Shown in pieces: positions 1 to 6,801 of a DNA stretch of 8,324 bases. This DNA comes from Acidobacteriota bacterium (GTDB lineage Bacteria > Acidobacteriota > Vicinamibacteria > Vicinamibacterales > CAVVIG01). A program made the translations under genes and the position numbers. The stretch lies in assembly GCA_003223775.1 (NCBI GenBank), contig QHWK01000178.1, positions 1 to 8,324 on the forward strand, written 5' to 3'. How positions within the stretch are numbered: the first letter of the stretch is position 1; every line of letters begins with the position of its first letter. The notes below the pieces were generated by a model. The model did not search any database. It was not told the DNA's origin and worked only from the letters and a program-made list of their open reading frames with translations.

Positions 1-466
1 AACCCTCGGCCATCATCTCGAGCGGCGAGCGGTAGTCGAGCGCGTCGAGCGACGCCTGCTTCGCGAGCTCGCGGGGGATGTCGGGGGCGAACGGACCCTT
101 CAGATCGTCGTCGGTGATCGTGTACGGCGCGATGGTCGGCTCGGCGTGATCGCCGCCGAGCGCGTGCCACGTCTCGCAGTCAGGCTGGCTCGTGGCCGCG
201 AGGTGCCGCGCGTTCTGCAGCGCGGCGAGCGCGCGGGAGAAATTCGTGCCGGGCCTGCCGTCGATTTCGCCCGACGAGAATCCCTGGCGATCGAGCAGCA
301 CCTGGAACGACACGTAGTCGCCGCACGGCAGCGGCGGCGGCTCCGGCGCTTTCTTGACCGCTGCCTTCCTGCGCGGCGGCTGCGTGCCGCGCTGCGGCGG
401 GGCGGCTGCGGCGAAGATCGCGACGGCGGCGACGCCAGCGGCAAGCCGGACGATACGCGAGCTCAT
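1..466 (-). CDS. L,D-transpeptidase-like cell-wall protein with peptidoglycan-binding domain, N-terminal part
   Basis: The first 155 residues are visible and the gene leaves the window at base 1. Residues 1-23 form a signal peptide (basic MSSRIVR, then an Ala/Val-rich core), so the protein is exported. A Pro/Lys/Arg-rich linker follows (about 24-47). Residues 51-86 resemble a PG_binding_1 repeat: FQVLLDRQGFSSGEIDGRPG, then an ALAALQ helix. Residues 115-155 (YTITDDDLKGPF, later YRSPLEMMAEG) match the stretch that precedes the YkuD catalytic domain in murein L,D-transpeptidases of the ErfK/YbiS type. The catalytic His/Cys motif would lie outside the window, so activity cannot be checked. Cys48 and Cys97 flank the binding repeat and could form a periplasmic disulfide. 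The ATG at 466 is chosen because it gives a complete signal peptide; no clear Shine-Dalgarno is seen. It follows the efflux cassette in the same orientation, but the inverted repeat between them may separate transcription. Confidence 0.75.
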   Translation of the reverse strand, partial: MSSRIVRLAAGVAAVAIFAAAAPPQRGTQPPRRKAAVKKAPEPPPLPCGDYVSFQVLLDRQGFSSGEIDGRPGTNFSRALAALQNARHLAATSQPDCETWHALGGDHAEPTIAPYTITDDDLKGPFAPDIPRELAKQASLDALDYRSPLEMMAEG

Positions 467-508
467 ACGGGACGCAGTGCAGATCGTGTGCCGCGTGAAT
501 TGGCGACG

Positions 509-567
509 CTGAAAGGGTCGCCCTACAGCGGTGCGGGCGTGACGTGCGTGTAGGGCGACCCTTTCAG
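509..567. repeat. 19-bp perfect inverted repeat, 21-nt loop
   Basis: The left arm at 509-527 (CTGAAAGGGTCGCCCTACA) and the right arm at 549-567 are exact reverse complements. Each arm also contains a near-palindrome, AGGG-TCG-CCCT, so each could fold alone. The repeat fills the gap between the end of permease B (578) and the start of the next gene (466). A transcript could form a strong hairpin, and a terminator role for the efflux operon is possible. No T-run follows the stem on the minus strand, so a classical intrinsic terminator is not supported. The shape also suits an interspersed palindromic (REP or MITE-like) element; one copy cannot decide. Confidence 0.85.
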
Positions 568-1345
568 GGCCGCCTCGTCACTTCGCGGGCGCGGGCGTCA
601 GGGCGCGCGCCGTCTGGCGCGACTTCATCCACGTCTGCAGCTGGGCCATATACGTGTAGACGACGGGCGTCAGGTAGAGCGTGACGAGCTGCGAGAAGAG
701 CAGCCCGCCGACGACGACGAGGCCGAGCGGCTGCCGCGCCTCGCCGCCGGCGCCGTAGCCGATCGCGATCGGCACCGCGCCGAGCAGCGCCGCCATCGTC
801 GTCATCATGATCGGGCGGAAGCGAATGAGGCAGCCCTCGTAGATCGCCTGCTCCGGCGTCTTGCCGGATCGCTCGGCCTCGAGCGCGAAGTCGATCTGCA
901 TGATCGCGTTCTTCTCGACGATGCCGATCAGCATGATCATGCCGACGAACGCATAAATATTCAGATCCATCCGGAAGACCATGAGCGTGACGAGCGCGCC
1001 GAACGCGGCCGACGGCAGGCCGGAGAGGATCGTCAGCGGGTGGATGTAGCTCTCGTAGAGGATGCCGAGCACGATGTAGACCACCATCACGGCGATCACG
1101 AGCAGCACCGCGAGGTTGCTGAGCGAGCTCTGGAAGGCCTTCGCGGCGCCCTGGAACTGGCCGCTGACGGTCTCGGGCAGCGTGCGCTCGGCGATCTCGC
1201 GGATCTCGGAGAGCACGTCGCCGAGCGAGGCGCCGGGGGCCAGCCCGAACGAGATCGTGACGGCGGGGAGCTGCCCGTGATGGTTCACCGTCTGAGGGCC
1301 GACGACCTGCCGCGTGTGCGCCAGCGTGTCGAGCGGCACCACGGT

Positions 1346-1465
1346 GCCGGCCGACGCGTTGGTTCCGCCGCCAATCGCGCCGCCGATCGCGCTCGACGGC
1401 GTGCCGCCGCCCGCCACCGCGCCGCCGCCCGCCGCGGCCGTGCCCGCGACGCCGGCCTGCGGCGT
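1346..1465 (-). other. Gly/Ala-rich insertion in the docking domain of permease B
   Basis: About 40 residues between the conserved LLYFKA and VVPLDTLA segments are almost only Gly, Ala, Thr, Ser and Val, with GGG runs. Permease A has just FKAPNGSLVPLES here, a short hairpin. By analogy with AcrB (hairpin before MVPFSAF) the site lies in the C-terminal docking subdomain at the periplasmic tip of the pump. The reading frame is open through it and codon use resembles the flanks, so it appears to be translated sequence. Confidence 0.7.
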
Positions 1466-1834
1466 CGCCTTGAAATACAGAAGCGAGAGCGCCGACGGAT
1501 CCGCCTGGAATTCAGGCGCGAGCTCCAGCAGCACTTTGTACTCGTTCACCGGCGCGTAGATCGTCGACACCCACCGCGGTCCGTACGCGTCGTAGAAGGC
1601 GTTCTCGATCTGGTTCGCGGTGACGCCGAGCGCCGCCGCCTTGTCGCGATCGATCTCGACGTTCACCTGCGGGCTCGTGATCTCGAGATCGCTCGTCAGA
1701 TCCTCGATGCCGCGCACATCGGCGAGCGCCTTCCGGAGATCGCGCGACGCGGCGTACAGCTCCTCGCGGTTCGGCGACTGCATCGAGTACTGATACAGGC
1801 TCTTGCTCACCTGTCCGCCGATGCGCACCGTCGG

Positions 1835-1841
1835 CGGGGTT
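1835..1841 (-). other. Junction of an apparent ~119-nt deletion in permease B
   Basis: Upstream of the junction the frame reads GGSAAATLGGPN (AAC at 1841-1839). One extra C follows, and the next frame continues PPTVRIGGQVSKSLYQYSMQ from 1837. Permease A has 40 residues between its matching GGSNN (616-620) and PPSLQIGG (661-668). Relative to permease A, 119 nt are absent and the frame shifts. The missing part is the start of porter subdomain PC1. Confidence 0.75.
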
Positions 1842-3086
1842 CGGGCCGCCGAGCGTCGCGGCGGCGCTGCCGCCGACGGTCGAGACGAGCCCCTCGACGT
1901 TCGGATCCTGCCGGATGATGTCGGCGACGCTCCCCTGATACTCCACGAGCTTCGCGTAGGAGGTGCCCTGCGCCGCTTCCGTCGTGACGGCGATTTGATC
2001 CGTGTCCTGATCGGGGATGAACCCCTTCGGCACGACGACGAAGAGCAGGCCGGTCGCCAGCAGCACGACGACGAACGCGATCATCGTCGCCGGGCGGCTT
2101 CGGAGGACGATCTGCAGCGTCCGGTCGTAGCCGCGCAGCAGGCTCTCGAAGCCGCTCTCCGTCACCCGCTCGAACTTCGATCCGCCCTTGCCGTGCGGCG
2201 CGTGCGGCTTCTTCAGGAAGAGGCTGCACAGCATCGGCGTCAGCGTCACGGAGACGACGCCCGAGATCAGGATCGCGACGCAGATCGTCACGGAGAACTC
2301 GCGGAACAGCCGGCCGAGGACGCCGCCCATGAAGAGCACCGGAATGAAGACGGCGGCGAGCGAGAGCGTCATCGAGACGATCGTGAAGCCGATCTCGCGC
2401 GAGCCGACGAGCGACGCCGTCAGCGGATCCTCGCCCATCTCGACGTGCCGGTAGATGTTCTCGAGCATCACGATCGCGTCGTCGACGACGAAGCCGACCG
2501 AGAGGATGAGCGCCATCATCGACAGGTTGTCGAGGCTGTAGTCGAGCATGTACATCACGGCGAACGTGCCGATGATGGAGAACGGCAGCGCGAGGCTGGG
2601 GATCACCGTGGCCCACACGTTGCGGAGGAACACGAAGATCACCATGATGACGAGCGCGAGCGTCAGCAGCATCGTGAACTGGACGTCGCGGTACGACTCG
2701 CGGATCGTGTCCGAGCGGTCGTAGAGCACGTCCATGTGGATGCTCGACGGCAGCTCCAGCTTGAACTGCGGCAGCAGCGCCTTCACGGCGTCGGCGACGG
2801 CGATCGTATTGGTGCCCGGCTGGCGCTGGATCCCGAGCGTGATCGCGCGCTGCTCGCCTTCGTGCGTGTAGAACCACGACGCGGTGCGCTCGTCCTCCAC
2901 GCCGTCCTTGATGTTCCCGAGCTCGCCGAGCCGCACGGGCGCGCCGTTGCGGTAGGCGACCGTCATGTTCTTGTATTCCTCGGCCGTCATCAGCTGGCCG
3001 GTCGCCTGCAGCGTGTACGACTTGTGCGGGCCGATGATCGATCCGGTGGGCGTGTTGACGTTCCACGCGCGCAGCGCCGCCTCGAC

Positions 3087-3094
3087 CTCGTGAT
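3087..3094 (-). other. Junction of an apparent ~118-nt deletion in permease B
   Basis: Frame one reads WTLDEYAETRI up to ATC at 3094-3092; the other frame resumes EVEAALRAWNVNTPTG from 3089. In permease A the matching pieces DDYAEAMI (residues 155-162) and EVDQALQNWNVN (203-214) are separated by 40 residues covering the porter strand around GVSQVQVQGAAKYAVRVQLD. Relative to permease A, 118 nt are absent. This shift is compensated by the junction near 1838. Confidence 0.75.
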
Positions 3095-3582
3095 GCGCGT
3101 CTCGGCGTACTCGTCGAGCGTCCACGGCGGCACCGTCGTCGACGTGATCACGAGGTAGAGAATCGGCTGATCCGCCGGGTTCACCTTGGTGAAGGTCGGC
3201 GGCGTCGGCATCCCCTGCGGCAGCAGGCGCGCCGCCTGCGTGATGGCGCCCTGGACGTCGACGGCGGCGCCGTCGAGGCTGCGATTCAAATCGAACTCGA
3301 GCGTGATCTGCGTCGAGCCGAGCGAGTTGACCGACGTCATCGACTCGAGGCCCGCGATCATCGAGAACTGGTTCTCGAGCGGCGTCGCCACCGACGCGCC
3401 CATCGTCTCCGGGCTGGCGCCGGGCAGCTGCGCCGTGACGAGCAGCGTCGGGAAGTCGACGTTCGGCAGGTCGCTCACCGGCAGCGAGCGGTACGCCACG
3501 AGCCCGAACAACGCGATCGCCGCCATCAGCAGGCTGGTCGCGATGGGACGCTTGATGAAGCCTTCGGAGATATTCAACGGAA

Positions 3583-3590
3583 CACCTGCT
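3583..3590 (-). promoter_or_regulatory. Shine-Dalgarno-like site for the TTG start of permease B
   Basis: On the minus strand AGCAGGTG lies 5 nt before the TTG at 3577 and just after the TGA of permease A (3593-3591). It supports the TTG as start and suggests translational coupling of the two permeases. Confidence 0.45.
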
Positions 3591-6500
3591 TCACGCCGTC
3601 ACCGGCTTCGTCACCGGAATCTTGCGCGTCTTGAACAGCGTCGCCATGTAGGTGTAGACGACGGGCGTGAGATACAGCGTGATCAACTGCGACACGACGA
3701 GGCCGCCGACGACCGCGAGGCCCAGCGGACGCCGCGCCTCGCCGCCGGCGCCGTAGCCGAGCGCGATCGGCACCGACCCGAGCAGCGCCGCCATCGTCGT
3801 CATCATGATCGGCCGGAAGCGGATGATGCAACCCTCGTAGATCGCGTCGGCCGGCGCCTTGCCGTGATTCCGCTCGGCGTCGAGCGCGAAGTCGATCTGC
3901 ATGATCGCGTTCTTCTTCACGATCCCGATCAGCATCACGAGCCCGACGAACGAGTAGATGTTCAGCTCGTTGCCGAACAGATACAGCGTGATCAGCGCGC
4001 CGAGACCCGCCGACGGCAGCCCCGAGAGAATCGTGATCGGATGGATGTAGCTCTCGTAGAGGGCGCCGAGCACGATGTAGACGACGCCGATCGCGACGAA
4101 GAGCAGCAGGCCGAGATTGTTCATCGACTGCTGGAAGACCTTCGCCTGCCCCTCGAAGCTCGTCGAGATGATCGGCGGCAGCACGCGGTCGGCCACCTGC
4201 TTGACGTGCGCGGTGGCGACGCCCAGCGAGACGCCCGGCTTCAGCCCGAATGACACCGACACCGACGGCAGCTGCCCGGAATGGTTGATCGACTGCGGGC
4301 CGACCGTCTCCTTGAACTTGATCACCGACTCGAGCGGCACGAGCGACCCGTTCGGCGCCTTGAACGCCACCTTCTCGAGCGAGTCGACCTGGCCCTGGTA
4401 CTTGGGATCGAGCTCGAGCAGCACGCGGTACTGCGACTTTGTCGCGATCGATGACCAGATTGATGCGCGGGCTCTTCATCTCCATGTCGGTGGAGACGTC
4501 CTGCACGTCCGGCACCTCGGACGCAACCGCCTGCTCGAGCACCGGCGCCCACTGATAGAGCAGGTCGGTGTCCATCGACTGCATCATGATGCTGAAGTTC
4601 TGGTTGCCCATCCGGCCGCCGATCTGCAGCGATGGCGGCAGGCCCACGAACCCGCGGAACCCCGGGTAGCGGAGGAGCTGCGGGCGCAGCTGCTGCGCGA
4701 TCTGCTGCGCGGTGAGATCGCGCTGCGCGCGCGGGACGAGCTGCACCATGATGCGCCCGTTGTTCGACCCGCCGAAGCCCGGTCCACCGCCGACGTTCGC
4801 GTTGAACGAGTCGACGTACTTGTTGCGGATGACGACGTCGGCGACCTGCTGCGTCCACTTCGCCATGTCGTAGTACGACGTGCCCTGCGCCGCCTGCAGG
4901 TTCACGAACATCGAGTCGTTGTCCTGATCGGGAATGAACCCGGTCGGGATGATGTTGACCATGTGCACGGTCGCCGCCGCGACGGCCGCGAACACGCCGA
5001 GCATCACGATCCGGTGGCGCAGGACGACCGCGAGGCTCCGCTCGTAGCCGGAGAGCAGCGCTTCGAACGCGCGATCCATCAGGCCGGCGAATCCCTTCTT
5101 GCTGTGCACGACGCGGAGGAAGCGGCTGCAGAGCATCGGCGTGAGCGTCACCGACACGACGCCCGAGATCAGGATCGCCGTCGTGATCGTCACGGCGAAC
5201 TCGCGGAACAGCCGGCCGAGGATCCCGCTCATGAACAGGATCGGGATGAACACGGCGGCGAGCGACGTGGTCATCGTGAGAATCGTGAAGCCGATCTCCT
5301 TGGATCCCTTCAGCGCCGCCTCGAGCGGCTTCTCGCCGTGCTCCATGTGGCGCACGATGTTCTCGAGCATCACGATCGCGTCGTCCACGACGAAGCCGAT
5401 CGAGAGGATGAGCGCCATCATCGACAGGTTGTTCAGGCTGAAGTGGAGCACCTGCATGACGGCGAACGTGCCGAGAATCGAGAAGGGCAGCGCCAGCGCC
5501 GGAATCATCGTCGCCGAGCCGTTGTGGAGGAACAGGTAGATCACGCCGACGACCAGGACGAGCGTGACGACCATCGTCAACTGGATGTCGCCGAACGCCT
5601 TGCGGATGGTGCGCGAGCGATCCTGCCGCGGCGTCAGATGCACCGACGGCGGAATCATCGACACGAACGACGGCAGCAGCGCGCGCACCGAGTCGGTCAC
5701 TTCGATCGTGTTGCTGCCCGGCTGCCGCATGACCTGCAGCGTGATGGCGGTCTGCTTCTGCGGCGGGCCCTCGGGCCCGTTCGGCTTCGTGTAGAACCAC
5801 GAGCCGTTCATCACGTTCTCGACGCTGTCGATGACGTTGGCGACCTGATCGAGCCGGACCGGCGCTCCGCGGCGGTACGAGACGACGATCGGACGGAACG
5901 CCTCGGCGTTCATCAGCTGGCCGGCGGCCTTGATGTTGTACGTGGCGTTCGGGCCGAACAGCTGCCCCGTCGGCAGGTTCACGTTCCAGTTCTGCAGCGC
6001 CTGATCGACTTCGTTGAGGCCGATGCGCTGCGCGTGCAGCTTCTCGGGATCGAGCTGCACGCGGACGGCGTACTTCGCCGCGCCCTGCACCTGCACCTGC
6101 GAGACGCCGCTCACCATGGAGATGCGCGGCGCGATCATCGCTTCCGCGTAGTCGTCGAGCACCCAGAGCGGGATGGTGTTCGACGTCAGGTTCAGCGAGA
6201 GGATCGGCTGATCGTTCGGGTTGTTCTTGCGGAACGACGGCGCCGACGGCATGCCAGCGGGCAGGAGCGGCATCACGGCGGAGATGGCCGTCTGCACGTC
6301 GACCGTCGCGCTGTCGATGTCGCGATTGAGGTCGAACTGCAGTGTGATGTTCGTGCTGCCGGAGCCACTGCGCGACGTCATCGAATCGAGCCCCGCGATC
6401 GTCGTGAACTGCCGCTCGAGCGGGCTCGCGACCGACGACGCCATCGTGCCCGGGTCGGCGCCGGGCAGCCCGGCGTTCACGTTGAGCGTGGGATAGTCGA

Positions 6501-6618
6501 CCTGCGGGAGATCGCTCACCGGCAGCGCGCGGTACGCGACGATGCCGAACAGCGCGATGCCCGCCATCAGCAGGCTCGTCGCGATCGGACGCCGGATGAA
6601 GATCTCGGAGAGGTTCAT
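3591..6618 (-). pseudogene. RND multidrug efflux permease A (MdtB/MdtC type), disrupted by one frame-shifting internal gap
   Basis: This is an HAE1-family inner-membrane pump subunit exporting substrates in exchange for protons. Residues 1-727 read in frame from ATG 6618 to AAA 4440-4438; the C-terminal 281 residues read in another frame, 4436-3591. About 31 residues are missing between, so the intact product would be near 1039 residues, normal for the family. The order is TM1 (12-29), porter and docking halves (about 40-335), TM2-TM6 (about 345-497) with the relay pair Asp412/Asp413 in GFVVDDAIVMLEN, and TM7 (about 536-556). The second porter/docking half and TM8-TM12 follow, with the relay Lys in GIVKKNAIMQIDFA. 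Read literally, translation passes the join into an Arg/Ala-rich nonsense tail and stops at 3574. Its N-terminal half resembles MdtC more than MdtB by memory. The start has no evident SD and lies 183 nt after the adaptor stop, across the heptamer array, so coupling to the adaptor looks loose. Confidence 0.9.
4432..4440 (-). other. Junction of an apparent ~92-nt deletion in permease A
   Basis: The upstream frame reads SPRINLVIDRDKVA; the downstream frame, overlapping it, reads KSQYRVLLELDPKYQGQ. Permease B has 32 residues (AAALGVTANQIENAFYDAYG onward) between IDRDK and EYKVLLEL, part of the docking subdomain. The bases AAAGTCGCA make family-like sense in both frames (DKVA and KSQ). This suggests that a short direct repeat of about 7-8 nt originally flanked the missing piece. 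Confidence 0.75.
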
Positions 6619-6638
6619 GGATGTTGGTTGATCACCGT

Positions 6639-6692
6639 CATGGCTGAGGGCTGATGGCTAAGGGCTACGGCTGATTGCTGATGGCTATGGCT
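6639..6692 (+). repeat. Degenerate GATGGCT heptamer tract
   Basis: About eight imperfect units (CATGGCT, GAGGGCT, GATGGCT, AAGGGCT, ACGGCT, GATTGCT, GATGGCT, ATGGCT) run through the permease A side of the spacer. They are the reverse complement of the unit in the perfect array at 6721-6797. The two tracts could fold into a long imperfect hairpin with a loop of roughly 28 nt around 6693-6720. Confidence 0.7.
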
Positions 6693-6720
6693 GGTGGTCC
6701 AATGGGCCATTTGTCGATAT

Positions 6721-6797
6721 GCCATGAGCCATCAGCCATCAGCCATCAGCCATCAGCCATCAGCCATCAGCCATCAGCCATCAGCCATCAGCCATGA
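6721..6797 (+). repeat. Tandem heptanucleotide array, 11 units of GCCATCA/GCCATGA
   Basis: The array is one GCCATGA, nine exact GCCATCA and a closing GCCATGA, without interruption over 77 bp. It ends 4 bp from the last base of the adaptor stop codon (TAA at 6804-6802). Seven-base units make the copy number prone to slippage. The array is intergenic, so slippage would change spacing or hairpin strength between the adaptor and permease A cistrons and leave the proteins unchanged. The long open frame through it (period SHQPSAI) is a by-product of the 21-nt super-period and is not a gene. Confidence 0.95.
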
Positions 6798-6801
6798 CGG
6801 C

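Larger units (their letters stand above)
578..3577 (-). pseudogene. RND multidrug efflux permease B (MdtB/MdtC type), disrupted by two frame-shifting internal gaps
   Basis: This is an inner-membrane proton-driven drug exporter of the HAE1 RND family. It reads in three pieces: 3577-3092 (162 residues, MNISEGFIKRPIATSLLMAA), 3089-1839 (417 residues) and 1837-578 (419 residues plus stop). About 40 residues are missing at each join, so the intact protein would be near 1078 residues. Piece 1 holds TM1 and the start of the porter domain. Piece 2 holds TM2-TM7, including the TM4 relay Asp pair in GFVVDDAIVMLEN. Piece 3 holds the rest of the porter and docking regions and TM8-TM12, with the relay Lys in GIVEKNAIMQIDFA. 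The start is TTG at 3577, the only codon giving the canonical N terminus, with an SD-like AGCAGGTG before it and permease A ending 13 nt upstream. Read literally, translation from TTG stops at 2990 after 195 residues. A Gly/Ala-rich insertion makes it longer than usual. The family assignment is certain; whether the breaks are biological is not. Confidence 0.9.

Noticed and set aside
509..567. Classical Rho-independent terminator for the efflux operon.
   Set aside because: The stem is strong but no T-rich tract follows on the minus strand (CGTCGCCAA), and the 21-nt loop is long. It is listed as a repeat with possible terminator activity.
3574..4431. The C-terminal ~285 residues of the frame open from 6618 to 3574, as a novel extension of permease A.
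   Set aside because: They are Arg/Ala-rich nonsense, while the alternative frame over the same DNA (4436-3591) encodes clear RND docking and TM8-TM12 sequence.
1835..4440. Programmed ribosomal frameshifting joining the permease pieces.
   Set aside because: At each join 31-40 conserved residues are missing as well as the frame being changed. No usual slippery heptamer with a downstream structure is evident. Frameshifting alone would not restore the proteins.
1803..6654. Long plus-strand open frames opposite the permeases (for example 1803-3158, 3186-4253, 4117-6654).
   Set aside because: They are very rich in Arg, His, Asp and Glu, have no recognisable domains, and mirror the conserved minus-strand RND genes. 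Such antisense frames arise from GC-rich codon bias.
6721..6797. CRISPR array.
   Set aside because: The units are 7 bp and contiguous, with no spacers and no cas genes. It is a simple tandem repeat.
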